From an uncultured Acidobacteriota bacterium (GTDB taxonomy: Bacteria > Acidobacteriota > UBA6911 > CAINFC01): a stretch of DNA of 64,000 nucleotides. The DNA lies in assembly GCA_903847975.1 (NCBI GenBank), contig CAINFC010000042.1, positions 31,915 to 95,914 on the forward strand, in the 5' to 3' direction. Position numbers and translations under genes: made by a program. The notes below the pieces were generated by a model. It was not told the DNA's origin. It saw nothing but the letters and a program-made list of their open reading frames with translations, and did no database searches. Positions 29,920 to 38,918 of the stretch are shown in pieces. Numbering within the stretch: the stretch's first letter is position 1; each line of letters opens with the position of its first letter.

Positions 29920-30245
29920 CTGTCTCCTTTTCTCATGTTTGAAACGAGTGAACTATATCGTTACCGCATGTGGGCCGGGGATCACATTTCGCCCTTTGAA
30001 ATAAAGAAGTGTTACCCCAGCACCGGATGAATAGAACCTGGAGATATTACGTAACTCCGAGCAATGTGAATTTAGTTCAGAAGGGGGAAGGAGTCAAGGG
30101 TGAAAGAACCGTAGGTACAACCGTAATCATAAGGCAGATATCCTTCCGGTTCGAGAGGCGCTCCTGGTCCGAATCCCAGGCAGCTCCGCCCTTTACATCG
30201 GGGACAGTTTGACAAACTTCTATTTTTCTTCCTAAGCTTTCTATT
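29920..30245. other. 326-bp divergent intergenic region
   Basis: It lies between the Oar-like receptor gene (minus) and a secreted-protein gene (plus). A TTGACA at about 30208-30213 could be a -35 box for the plus-strand gene, with TAAGCT 18 bases on as a poor -10, placing the start site almost at the ATG. No RNA gene or palindromic repeat was recognised. Confidence 0.4.
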
Positions 30246-31664
30246 ATGAGAACCTGTCTCGCAGGACTTGTGTTTCTCGTGCTCGGAGGCATGGCGGGTC
30301 ACGGGGAAACGGTAGCGTCCCTCCCCCCCACGCTCTACCTGCCGCTGATCGCCCGGGAAACGGCGGAGTCGCCGCTGCAGCCCTCCGACTTCACCTACCT
30401 GGGGGCGTTCCGGCTGCCGGAAGGGCGCGAGCGGCCCTACACCTTCGAATACGGGGGAAACGCGATGACTTTCTGCCCGGAGGGGGATCCCTCCGGTCCG
30501 GCAGACGGCTTCCCCGGCTCGCTCTTCCTCAGCGGCCATGACCGGCTGCCTTACAGCGAGCTGCCCAACGGCGGCCAGATCGCGGAGATCCGCATTCCTG
30601 CGCCGTCGAAAGCCAGGGATGTCGCTTTGCTGCCCCGTGCCGCCCTGCTGCAGGATTTCCACAATGTGGCCGCCGGTTTTTTTCCGGGCCTGGATGAAAT
30701 CCCTCGCATGGGAATGCAGTTTCTTCGATCCGCGGCCACCGGAGCGAAGATTCACCTGGCCTGGGGCCAGCACTTTCAGGAGACGGCCGGCGCTTCCCAT
30801 GCCTGGTTCGATCCCAACCTGTCGGCGCCGAACACCCGGGGCACCTGGTTCATCGGAAGCCAGTCCCTTTACAGCGTCAACGATTACATGCTGGAGATAC
30901 CGGCCGCTTGGGCCGAGCGCTTCTCCCAGGGCCGGCCGCTTGGAACCGGGCGATTCCGGGACGGCGGCTGGTCGGGAATGGGGCCCGCCCTGTTTGCCTA
31001 CCGGCCGTGGACGGATGCCGGTGCCGCTCCGGCGGACGGCACGCACCTGATGGAAACGACGCTTCTTTTGTATCAGGATTCCGCCACCACCGAGTCCATA
31101 GAAAAATGCCTGAGCGGCTACCAGCACCCGGACGAGTGGCAGGGAGCCGCATGGATCACAACGCCCGGCGGGAAAACCGCCGTCCTGTTCGCCGGCACCA
31201 AGGGAATCGGGGCCAGGTACTGGTACGGTTACATAAATCCGGCAGGGCCCGACATCCCTTGCGTGGACGTGGACCTGCTCGGGCAGTTTCCCCTTTGCCG
31301 GCATGCGGACGGGACTCCCTGCGGAACCGAGGATCTCAGTGGCTGCTCCGGGCACAATCTGTACCGGGGATGGTGGAGCTCGCGTTTTGCGGCCCGGATC
31401 ATTTTCTACAATCCCGCGGATCTGGCCCAGGTCGCCCGGGCGGAGAAATCCTCCTGGCTGCCGCAGCCGTACGCCGCCCTGGACCTGGACCAGGCGCTCT
31501 ACCTCAATCCCGGCCAGGTGGAAACCGAGATGCTCGGCACCGGCCTGCAGCGCCGATACCGGATCGGCGACATGACCTACGACCGGAACAGCCGGCTGCT
31601 CTACCTTCTGGAACTTTTCGCGGATGGAGCGGCGCCGGTGGTGCACGTCTGGCGCCTTGACTGA
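30246..31664 (+). CDS. Secreted protein of unknown function
   Basis: I do not recognise this 472-residue exported protein. The signal peptide is about residues 1-20 (ending GGMAGHG). The mature part opens LQPSDFTYLGAFRLPEGRER and is beta-rich, with repeated short blocks such as GGNAMTFCPEGDP, GSLFLSGHDRLPYSEL and RIGDMTYDRNSRLLYLLEL, a pattern compatible with a beta-propeller. Several cysteines suggest disulfides. No clear ribosome site precedes the ATG. The stop is 46 bases before the next gene's chosen start, so the two are probably cotranscribed. A role in handling an extracellular glycan is a guess from context. Confidence 0.75.
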   Translation: MRTCLAGLVFLVLGGMAGHGETVASLPPTLYLPLIARETAESPLQPSDFTYLGAFRLPEGRERPYTFEYGGNAMTFCPEGDPSGPADGFPGSLFLSGHDRLPYSELPNGGQIAEIRIPAPSKARDVALLPRAALLQDFHNVAAGFFPGLDEIPRMGMQFLRSAATGAKIHLAWGQHFQETAGASHAWFDPNLSAPNTRGTWFIGSQSLYSVNDYMLEIPAAWAERFSQGRPLGTGRFRDGGWSGMGPALFAYRPWTDAGAAPADGTHLMETTLLLYQDSATTESIEKCLSGYQHPDEWQGAAWITTPGGKTAVLFAGTKGIGARYWYGYINPAGPDIPCVDVDLLGQFPLCRHADGTPCGTEDLSGCSGHNLYRGWWSSRFAARIIFYNPADLAQVARAEKSSWLPQPYAALDLDQALYLNPGQVETEMLGTGLQRRYRIGDMTYDRNSRLLYLLELFADGAAPVVHVWRLD

Positions 31665-31710
31665 AACGCAGCTTTCCGCCCCGCCCGGCAGGCGGGCCCG
31701 CCGACCGCTT

Positions 31711-34647
31711 ATGAAAACATGGATTCCGCTGGCCATTCTGTCTTTTTGCTTTTCGGCCGCATGCCTCGCTGGAGAGGTATCCGGAGACCCGCTGGTTTCC
31801 TTTCCCGGCCCCTGGGCGTTTCAGATCCCGCACAGCGCCATGATCCTGGTAACAGATGAGGAGCTGGAAATTCTTTCCTCCGACCCCGACCGGATCATCG
31901 ACCTCAGTCTTGGAACGCGGCCGCGGAAAGAAAGCCTCCGCCAGGTCTGCCGGGCGGCGCAGGAAAAAGGACATTCCACCCTGGCCCTGGCGTTCGACCA
32001 CTTCTTCCAGCAATACCGTCCCGGGCAGCACACCCCCCGGCGGCTGATGCCGGACATGGACGAGTACATCGGGCACATCGCCCGCATCGCCCGGTTTGCG
32101 GAATCGTACGGGCTGGGGCTGGAACTGAGCCTGCTCAGCCCGCTGGAGCTCGGCCCCGCCTTCCGGAAACGCACCGGCCAGTCCGGAGTCTGGATGCATT
32201 ACCGCGAAGGGATACGGGATCCCCGGTCGGGCCGGTTCGAGGTCCAGCTGTGGCAGCAGCGGCGCTGGGCCAACAACAAGGGAGCCATTGACATCCAGGA
32301 CGCCGGCATACGGGTTTTTGCCTTCCGCGAAAAGGCGGTTCCCGGAACCTTTTACCGGGTGGTGGATCCCGCGGAAATCGAGGAACTGAAGGAAGGCATC
32401 GAGGTGGAGCCGCTGGATGGGCTTGCCGTGGAGTCGCCTGATTACCGGGCGGTCCGGATCCGTATCCACGGCCGATCCGTCGCCCGGACCGAAGGGCTGA
32501 ACCGGGTTCTGGCCGTCCAGCAGTACCGAACTCCGGAGCTGGACTATTTCAGCCCCGACACCCTGCCCTTTCTCAAGGAATTGATTGACCGGTACGTTGC
32601 CGCGGGAATCCGGCTGAACGGGCTGTACTCCGACGAAATGCATATCCAGCAGAACTGGGTCTATCACCGCCAGCATGACCACGGTGAATTTGCCCTGCGC
32701 TACGTCAGCCCGGGCCTGGCCGAAGAGTTCGCCGCCCGCTACGGAAGCGATTACCGCGACTTCGCCCGGTACCTGATCTACTTTGCCCGCGGGCAGGAGG
32801 ACTTCGCCCCGGATCTTTCCGCCAAGCAGGGAACCATGCACGTTTTCGACGCCAGCCCCGAGGGCGTCCGGCGCACAGCCCTGTTCCGCTCGCGCTACTA
32901 CCGGTTTCTCCAGGACGGCGTGGTGCGCCTTTTCGCCGAGGCCAAGCGCCATGCGGAAGCGGGCATGGGGAAAAAGCTGCTGGCCCGCTACCATGCCACC
33001 TGGGCGCAGAGCCCGACCATCGATGCCTGGACTCCCGGCCGCCGCAACCCGAACCGGACCAAATACGAGTACACTTCCACCTTCCTGTGGTCCAACACCG
33101 TGCAGCAGGCGGCTTCGGCCTGCTTCGACTATTTCCGCTGGGGAGATTTCCTGACCGGGGGCGGCAACGACTATGCCGAGGGAGGCTGGCTGGACCGCAA
33201 TTATTATGGCTTGGCCATGGCCGCCTCCACCGGATCGATCAACGATATCCCCTATGCTTACGGAGCGCACTGGGGAATGCCGGAGGAAATTTCCCGCCGG
33301 CGGTGGGCCCTGGTCAATACCTTCGGCGCCAACAGCAAGCCGCCCTACGCCGCGGTGCAGGATATGCAGCACCGCGAGGTCGAGGTTTTAATGCTTTATC
33401 CGCTGGACCTGACCGCGGTCGATGAGCGCTTCGGAAGCTGGATGACGCAGTACGCTTACGCCAATTACATCACGGCAGACAAGCTGCTCGAGCTGGGAAA
33501 GCTGGAACATCAGCGGATCGATCTTCGCGGGCGAAAGTACTCGACCCTGGTGGCCCTTTTCGAGCCTTTCCCCGGCACGAGGCTTCTCGATTTCATGCGT
33601 AAGTTTGTCGAACAGGGAGGCCGGCTGATCTGGTCCGGCCCGCCTCCGGTGCTGACCCGCGAAGGGGAACCGGCGGCGGAGCGCTGGCAAACCCTTTTCG
33701 GATTGGACTATCCGCCGGGCGCAGAGGAGGGGGAGGCTGCGCCGGGCAGCCTGGTTTCCTTTTCCGGAGTCCTTTCCCGGGTAAAGCCTCAGGTTATCCT
33801 GACCGATTTTCTGGTGGACCGGGTCTATTCCGTTGCGCCTCGGGCGGAAGCTGTGCCGGTAGCGCAATGGAACCGGGCGGTAATCGGCACGCAGCGCCTG
33901 TTCGCAGGCGGCGGGCAGGCGGTTTTCCTCGGCTTCCGGCCCCGCGACGACCAGTCGGCCAGCCTGGGGAGCGATGTCTCCTTCTGGTTCGATATTCTCT
34001 CCGCCCTGGGAGCCTATCCGCCTTCGGGTCGCTTCCGGGGAAGCAGCGACAACACCGAATCGGTTTCCCGCAGCGGCGACTACCTCGCCTGCCGGTTCCC
34101 CAACGGCTCGCTGGCCATCGCCCGCCACCTGCGATTCCTGGAGGAGGACTGGCCGGGCGGTTTTGCCCGCGATGCGGAAGCGGACCGGGCTTACCTGCAA
34201 AAAAATCCGCCTCCCACGGAAGCAATCCGGCTGAAGGACTTTCGGGTAAACGGACACCGCATTCATTACGACGGCATCCATGCCGTCGCTTTGCGTTTAG
34301 GACCCAAGGGGGAACTGCTTTCTTTTTCCGGCCGGCAATGCAGCCAGATCGTGGTGGACGGCCGCAAAACCGTTTTTGCCGACCGGCCCCTGGAGCAGAT
34401 TGCCTGGGCCCCTGTAGCTCCGGAGCGCCGCATCCCGGGAGGAGCCCTGATGCAGATTTACCTATCCGGAAGCGGGGCCGCCTGGATACCCTCCGCCGGG
34501 TTGCCGGCACGGTTTGAGCTGGTTCGGGAAGGGAACCGCCCCGGGAGCCGCGGTCCGGTGGTTCCCTGCCGGTCGGAAAAAGGGCTCATTCGTATCCAGC
34601 TGACCCCGGAAATCAGCGGCCAGTGGATTTACCTGGTCCCAAAATAA
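31711..34647 (+). CDS. Large secreted glycoside-hydrolase-like protein (GH42-like layout)
   Basis: A 978-residue exported protein starting at ATG 31711, just before a signal peptide (MKTWIPLAILSFCFSAACLA); an earlier in-frame ATG at 31624 overlaps the previous gene. A TIM-barrel-like N-terminal half contains VAAGIRLNGLYSDEMHIQ near residue 315, where a GH-A-type acidic catalytic residue could sit, and FRWGDFLTGGGNDYAEGGW near 470. A Rossmann-like segment follows (VEVLMLYPLDL near 560, FVEQGGRLIWSGPPP near 640), similar to the GH42 trimerisation domain. The C-terminal part is beta-rich. I cannot place it in a named family; glycosidase function is inferred from architecture. Confidence 0.6.
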   Translation: MKTWIPLAILSFCFSAACLAGEVSGDPLVSFPGPWAFQIPHSAMILVTDEELEILSSDPDRIIDLSLGTRPRKESLRQVCRAAQEKGHSTLALAFDHFFQQYRPGQHTPRRLMPDMDEYIGHIARIARFAESYGLGLELSLLSPLELGPAFRKRTGQSGVWMHYREGIRDPRSGRFEVQLWQQRRWANNKGAIDIQDAGIRVFAFREKAVPGTFYRVVDPAEIEELKEGIEVEPLDGLAVESPDYRAVRIRIHGRSVARTEGLNRVLAVQQYRTPELDYFSPDTLPFLKELIDRYVAAGIRLNGLYSDEMHIQQNWVYHRQHDHGEFALRYVSPGLAEEFAARYGSDYRDFARYLIYFARGQEDFAPDLSAKQGTMHVFDASPEGVRRTALFRSRYYRFLQDGVVRLFAEAKRHAEAGMGKKLLARYHATWAQSPTIDAWTPGRRNPNRTKYEYTSTFLWSNTVQQAASACFDYFRWGDFLTGGGNDYAEGGWLDRNYYGLAMAASTGSINDIPYAYGAHWGMPEEISRRRWALVNTFGANSKPPYAAVQDMQHREVEVLMLYPLDLTAVDERFGSWMTQYAYANYITADKLLELGKLEHQRIDLRGRKYSTLVALFEPFPGTRLLDFMRKFVEQGGRLIWSGPPPVLTREGEPAAERWQTLFGLDYPPGAEEGEAAPGSLVSFSGVLSRVKPQVILTDFLVDRVYSVAPRAEAVPVAQWNRAVIGTQRLFAGGGQAVFLGFRPRDDQSASLGSDVSFWFDILSALGAYPPSGRFRGSSDNTESVSRSGDYLACRFPNGSLAIARHLRFLEEDWPGGFARDAEADRAYLQKNPPPTEAIRLKDFRVNGHRIHYDGIHAVALRLGPKGELLSFSGRQCSQIVVDGRKTVFADRPLEQIAWAPVAPERRIPGGALMQIYLSGSGAAWIPSAGLPARFELVREGNRPGSRGPVVPCRSEKGLIRIQLTPEISGQWIYLVPK

Positions 34648-34675
34648 AACCAGGAAATTTTCTGAAGACAAGGTA

Positions 34676-34712
34676 TATAATAGCCGCATAGTTCAATCGG
34701 TTTCTTAGGAGG
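34676..34712 (+). promoter_or_regulatory. -10 box and ribosome binding site of the SDR gene
   Basis: TATAAT at 34676-34681 lacks a clear -35 partner. AGGAGG at 34707-34712, nine bases before the ATG at 34722, is a strong ribosome binding site. This suggests that transcription of the SDR-coaD-peptidase group starts here. Confidence 0.5.
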
Positions 34713-34721
34713 AACGTACGT

Positions 34722-35558
34722 ATGATGAATTTGGAAGAGATCCGCAAGACCTATGACCTGACCGGTAAAACCTATGCCATTACCGGCGGAGGCGGAGTGC
34801 TGGCAGGAGAGATGGCTATGGCTTTGGCCGGATGCGGAGCCAATGTGGCCATCCTGGATCGGGATGTGGCTCTGGCGGAAGCGGTGATTGGCCGGATGGG
34901 TCCGGCGTCCGCCCGGACGATTGCCGTATTCTGCGACGTTTTAAAGCGCGATATCGTCGAACAGGCTTCGGAAACGATTCTGGAAAAATTCGGCCGGATT
35001 GACGGACTGATCAATGCCGCCGGAGGAAACCATCCCAAGGCCACCACCAATCCGGAAATGACCTTTTTTGACATTCCGGAAGAGGCCATGCGATTTGTTT
35101 TCGACCTGAATATCATCGGAACCATCCTTCCCAGCCAGGTCTTCGGGCGCCACATGGCGCAGCAGAAAGAAGGCACGATTATCAATATTTCCTCCATGAA
35201 CGCCTACCGCCCCCTGACCCGCATCGCCGCCTATTCCGCGGCCAAAGCGGGGATCAGCAATTTTACCCAGTGGCTGGCGGTGCACATGGCCAAGGAGTAC
35301 TCGCCGCATATTCGGGTCAACGCCATCGCTCCGGGCTTTTTCCTGACCCAGCAGAACCGCTTCCTGCTCACCCGCCAGGAAGACGGAGAGCTTACCCCGC
35401 GCGGCAAATCGATCATGGACCATACCCCCATGGGGCGTTTCGGCAAGCCGGAAGATCTCCTGGGCGCCACCCTGTGGCTGCTGACACCGGCGGCTTCCTT
35501 CGTTACCGGGATCATCATTCCCGTCGACGGCGGTTTTTCCGCCTTCAGCGGTGTGTAG
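34722..35558 (+). CDS. SDR-family oxidoreductase, possibly D-mannonate (fructuronate) oxidoreductase
   Basis: A 278-residue short-chain dehydrogenase: nucleotide-binding ITGGGGVLAGEMAMALAG (about 20-37), NAAGGNHPK near 100, catalytic Ser in ISSMNAY (about 153) and YSAAKAG (about 166-172). The N terminus LEEIRKTYDLTGKTYAITGG resembles the SDR-type UxuB/YjmF enzymes that reduce fructuronate to mannonate. This would fit uxaE at the left edge. Other SDR substrates are possible, so no symbol is given. coaD starts 12 bases downstream. Confidence 0.85.
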   Translation: MMNLEEIRKTYDLTGKTYAITGGGGVLAGEMAMALAGCGANVAILDRDVALAEAVIGRMGPASARTIAVFCDVLKRDIVEQASETILEKFGRIDGLINAAGGNHPKATTNPEMTFFDIPEEAMRFVFDLNIIGTILPSQVFGRHMAQQKEGTIINISSMNAYRPLTRIAAYSAAKAGISNFTQWLAVHMAKEYSPHIRVNAIAPGFFLTQQNRFLLTRQEDGELTPRGKSIMDHTPMGRFGKPEDLLGATLWLLTPAASFVTGIIIPVDGGFSAFSGV

Positions 35559-35570
35559 TCGGACCGGAAC

Positions 35571-36077
35571 ATGGAGCGGATCACCGCGGTTTATCCCGGG
35601 ACCTTCGACCCGGTGACCAACGGTCACCTGGACATCGTGGCCCGGAGCGCCGGCCTTTTCCACCAGGTTGTCGTGGCTGTTCTGCGCAACACCCACAAAA
35701 CCCCGCTCTTTTCCGTTGCCGAGCGGGTGGAAATGATCCGCACCGCGGCCGGCGGCTGGCCCAACGTGGAAGTGGAAGCCTTCGAGGGCCTGCTGGTGGA
35801 CTACGCCCGCCGCAAGGGCGCCAAGATCATTGTCCGCGGCATCCGCGCTGTTTCCGACTACGAGTACGAACTGCAGATGGCCTCCATGAACCGCCGCCTG
35901 AACCCGGAGCTGGAAACCATTTTCATGATTCCCGCGGAACCCTACTCCTACCTTAGCTCCGGACTGGTCAAAGAGATCTGCCTGCTCGGCGGCTCCCTGC
36001 ACGGCCTGGTTCCGGAAGATGTCGAAAGGCGGCTGTGCTGCCGGCCGGCCCCCACCTCTCCTGCAAAAGGCTTATGA
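35571..36077 (+). CDS. coaD: Phosphopantetheine adenylyltransferase
   Basis: Makes dephospho-CoA from phosphopantetheine and ATP in CoA synthesis. The 168 residues include the nucleotidyltransferase motif GTFDPVTNGHLDI (about 10-22), GIRAVSDYEYELQMASMNR near 90 and SYLSSGLVKEI near 127. The stop overlaps the start of the M23 peptidase gene (ATGA). The C terminus is slightly extended with a Pro/Arg-rich tail compared with typical CoaD. Confidence 0.97.
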   Translation: MERITAVYPGTFDPVTNGHLDIVARSAGLFHQVVVAVLRNTHKTPLFSVAERVEMIRTAAGGWPNVEVEAFEGLLVDYARRKGAKIIVRGIRAVSDYEYELQMASMNRRLNPELETIFMIPAEPYSYLSSGLVKEICLLGGSLHGLVPEDVERRLCCRPAPTSPAKGL

Positions 36078-37441
36078 CGTTCCGAATTTTCTCCAAAGCA
36101 AAATCCTTTCTTACGGGGCTGCGAAATTCCGCCTGGGAGCGCCGGGCCGGCGAACGCCTTACCTTACTTTGCCGCACGCGCCCCATGCTGATCCTGATCA
36201 ACCTTTCCCTTCTGCTGGTCAACCTGGCATTTTTCCTCAACCCCCAGCTGCTGGACATGCTCCTGCCCACCGCCACGCCGGTTACGGAAAATATTCCCAA
36301 ACCCGCTCCGGCGGCTCCCGCGGAAACTCCCGGAAAACAGCTGGAGGGCAAACTGTGGTCGGGGGCCAGCTTCGACGGTCTGCTGCAAAAGGCCGGGCTG
36401 ACCATGAACCAGGCGCAGCAGATTCTCACTGCAGCACGCAAGGTATTCGATCCGCGAAAAATCAAGGCGGGCAATCCCTACTCCCTGCTTCTCGACCAGA
36501 GCGGAGCTCTGGAAAAACTCCGCTACACGATCGACACCGATCGCTATCTGCAGATTGAGAAAAGTCCCCAGGGCTACACCTCGGTCATCCAGAAATATCC
36601 GCTGACGGCCCGGCGCGAAGTCATTACCGTTCGGGTCGAGGACAACCTTTTCAATGCCCTGTCGGATGCCGGCGAGAAGGATCTGCTGGCAATGAAGCTC
36701 TCCGATGTTTTTCAGTGGGACGTCGATTTCAATACCGATCTGCGCCGCGGGGACCAGTTCCGGGTGCTGGTGGAAAAGATGTACCTGGACCAGGAGCTGG
36801 TACGCTACGGAGATATCCTGTCCGCGGAAATCACCAACCAGGGCAAAAAGATTCAGGCTTTCCGCCACGCAGCCGCCGGCCGCAACGCGGAGTACTACGA
36901 CGGCAGCGGACGCCCCCTGCGGAAGCAGATGCTTAAATCGCCGCTGCCTTTCCTGGCGCCGGTCACTTCCCGCTTTTCCCGCAGCCGCTACCATCCGATC
37001 CTGAAAATCTACCGCCCGCACCTGGGAATCGACTACGGGGCGCCGGCCGGTACTCCGGTGCTCTCCATGGCGGAGGGCACAGTGATGGCCCGGGGGTGGG
37101 ATGAGCGCGGCGGCGGAAACATGGTTCGCATCAGCCACGCGGGGGGCATGGCGACAACCTACATGCATCTGCTGCGCTTTGCCGACGGAGTGGCCCCCGG
37201 GCAGAAAGTCCGTCAGGGACAGACGATCGGGTACGTGGGGGCTACCGGCCTGGCCACCGGCGCCCACCTGGATTTCCGTATCCAGAAGGGCGGACAGTAC
37301 GTGAACCCGGTCAAGGTCCACGGGGCGCCGGCCGATCCCCTGCCCCCATCCCTGATGGCCGCCTTTTCCCAGGTCCGCGACGGCCTGCAGCAGCAGATGG
37401 AAATCGGCAGCCAGTCCGCCGCGCTGAAGCCGGCACGGTAG
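36074..37441 (+). CDS. M23-family peptidase (LytM domain), membrane-anchored
   Basis: Predicted peptidoglycan DD-endopeptidase of 455 residues. The start at 36074 overlaps the coaD stop (ATGA) and has AAAAGG just upstream. An N-terminal membrane helix (about 38-57: LILINLSLLLVNLAFFL) is followed by a Pro/Ala linker, an OapA/LysM-like region and the M23 domain. The first zinc motif HLGIDYG is near residue 312 and YMHLL near 360. The usual H-x-H is HLD in TGAHLDFRI (about 396), a variant also seen in other M23 proteins from memory, so activity is plausible but not certain. Confidence 0.88.
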   Translation: MTFRIFSKAKSFLTGLRNSAWERRAGERLTLLCRTRPMLILINLSLLLVNLAFFLNPQLLDMLLPTATPVTENIPKPAPAAPAETPGKQLEGKLWSGASFDGLLQKAGLTMNQAQQILTAARKVFDPRKIKAGNPYSLLLDQSGALEKLRYTIDTDRYLQIEKSPQGYTSVIQKYPLTARREVITVRVEDNLFNALSDAGEKDLLAMKLSDVFQWDVDFNTDLRRGDQFRVLVEKMYLDQELVRYGDILSAEITNQGKKIQAFRHAAAGRNAEYYDGSGRPLRKQMLKSPLPFLAPVTSRFSRSRYHPILKIYRPHLGIDYGAPAGTPVLSMAEGTVMARGWDERGGGNMVRISHAGGMATTYMHLLRFADGVAPGQKVRQGQTIGYVGATGLATGAHLDFRIQKGGQYVNPVKVHGAPADPLPPSLMAAFSQVRDGLQQQMEIGSQSAALKPAR

Positions 37442-37478
37442 GCGGATTGCCGGCTTTCCGGGCAGTGGCGGTCCCGGC

Positions 37479-38699
37479 ATGAACCCCACGGACCCCATGA
37501 CGCTTCCGATCCCGGGAGCCATGCCATTTTCCTTGCGCACCGGCTGGGTTTTAAAGCCGAACCGGCTTACGGACTGTCTCGAAGAAAAAGAGAGATGCGG
37601 GCAGCAGGTGCTCGACCTGACCGAGTCCAATCCGACAAGGGCCTCGCTCTCCTATCCGCCCGACCTGCTGGACGATCTGGGAAACCCGGAAAACCGATTC
37701 TATCGCCCTCTACCCCGCGGCCTGCCGTCCGCCGTAGAAACCGTACGGGACTACTACCGGGCAAGGGGCATGACCGTTCCCGAAAACCGTATCTTCCTTT
37801 CAGCGAGCACCAGCGAATCCTACACCCACCTGTTCCGGCTTCTCGGAAATCCGGGGGACATCTTCCTGACCCCGCGGCCCAGCTATCCGCTTTTCGAATT
37901 CCTGGCGCAACTGGAGTGCGTCCGCCTGTCTTTCTACCCGCTGGCTTTCGACGGCCTGTGGCACATCGACTTTCCCGGGCTGTCGCCGTGCCTGGCGCCG
38001 GACGTCCGGGCCATCCTGCTGGTCCACCCCAACAATCCCACCGGATCTTATGTCAAGCAGCCGGAAAGGGAGCGGCTGCAGCAAATCTGCCGCGAGCACC
38101 GCCTGGCGCTGATCGTGGATGAAGTTTTCTATGACTACGGCCTGGAACGCCCTGCCGACGCTGCGGATTTCCTGGACGGTGGCCATGGAGGAGTTCTCAC
38201 CTTCGTGCTCAACGGGCTGTCCAAGGCGGCCGCCCTGCCGCAGATGAAGCTGGCATGGACGGTGGTGGAGGGGCCGGAGGATGTCTGTCGCGAGGCGCTG
38301 GGCCGCATGGAAATGATCCACGACACCTTTCTTTCCGTCTCCACGCCGGTGCAGCACTCTGCTTCCCGCTTTCTGCAGGCTGGCGAAAGCATGCGCCGCC
38401 AGATTCTTTCCCGCCTCCGACAAAATCTTGCTTTTTTGTCGGAAGCCCTGCGGGGCACCGCCTGTACCCGGCTCCCGGCGGAAGGAGGCTGGTTTGCGGC
38501 AGTGCAGGTTCCCTGCGTGCAGAGCGAAGAGTCCTGGGTCCTGGGCCTGCTGGAAGAAGAGAACCTGCTGCTGCACCCCGGATACTTCTTCGATTTTATG
38601 CGGGAAGCCTATCTGGTTTTCAGCCTGCTGACCCCGCCGGATATTTTCCGGGAGGGCGTAAGCCGCTTCCTCCGCTACCTCCAGCGACAGCTTGGGTAA
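37479..38699 (+). CDS. PLP-dependent class I/II aminotransferase
   Basis: Fold-type I aminotransferase of 406 residues. FLSASTSESYTHLFRLL near 105, LVHPNNPTGSYV near 188 (the conserved N-N-P-T-G), VDEVFYDYG near 213 and NGLSKAAALPQMKLAW near 246, where the Lys binds PLP. Substrate is not evident. It starts 37 bases after the M23 gene on the same strand. There is no clear ribosome site at 37479; ATGs at 37497 and 37521 are alternatives that would shorten the N terminus by 6 or 14 residues. Confidence 0.9.
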   Translation: MNPTDPMTLPIPGAMPFSLRTGWVLKPNRLTDCLEEKERCGQQVLDLTESNPTRASLSYPPDLLDDLGNPENRFYRPLPRGLPSAVETVRDYYRARGMTVPENRIFLSASTSESYTHLFRLLGNPGDIFLTPRPSYPLFEFLAQLECVRLSFYPLAFDGLWHIDFPGLSPCLAPDVRAILLVHPNNPTGSYVKQPERERLQQICREHRLALIVDEVFYDYGLERPADAADFLDGGHGGVLTFVLNGLSKAAALPQMKLAWTVVEGPEDVCREALGRMEMIHDTFLSVSTPVQHSASRFLQAGESMRRQILSRLRQNLAFLSEALRGTACTRLPAEGGWFAAVQVPCVQSEESWVLGLLEEENLLLHPGYFFDFMREAYLVFSLLTPPDIFREGVSRFLRYLQRQLG

Positions 38700-38803
38700 G
38701 GCTTCTTCCGCCTGACCCGACAAGCTGTGGAGGGCGCCGATGGCTGCGTCATAAGTTGAAAACAAAAATGAAGATTATTCCAGGTCGCATTCCCTTCCAC
38801 ATC

Positions 38804-38832
38804 TTGACTTTTAAAAGCCTCATCAATAGAAT
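38804..38832 (+). promoter_or_regulatory. Sigma70-type promoter of the second Oar-like receptor gene
   Basis: TTGACT (38804-38809) and TAGAAT (38827-38832) are separated by 17 bases, each matching consensus at five of six positions. The expected leader is about 80 bases and includes a TTTCAA...TTGAAA dyad; AGGGGA precedes the ATG at 38919. Confidence 0.65.
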
Positions 38833-38918
38833 TACACCTCGGGGCTGGGGCAACATGGGGTCGCCCTATCCTTTCAATGATTCAAACCAATTGAAAATCC
38901 TATAACACAGGGGACGTT

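Noticed and set aside
30150..30200. CCTGGTCCGAATCCCAGG as a tRNA T-arm
   Set aside because: No matching acceptor stem, D-arm or anticodon arm within 90 bases upstream.
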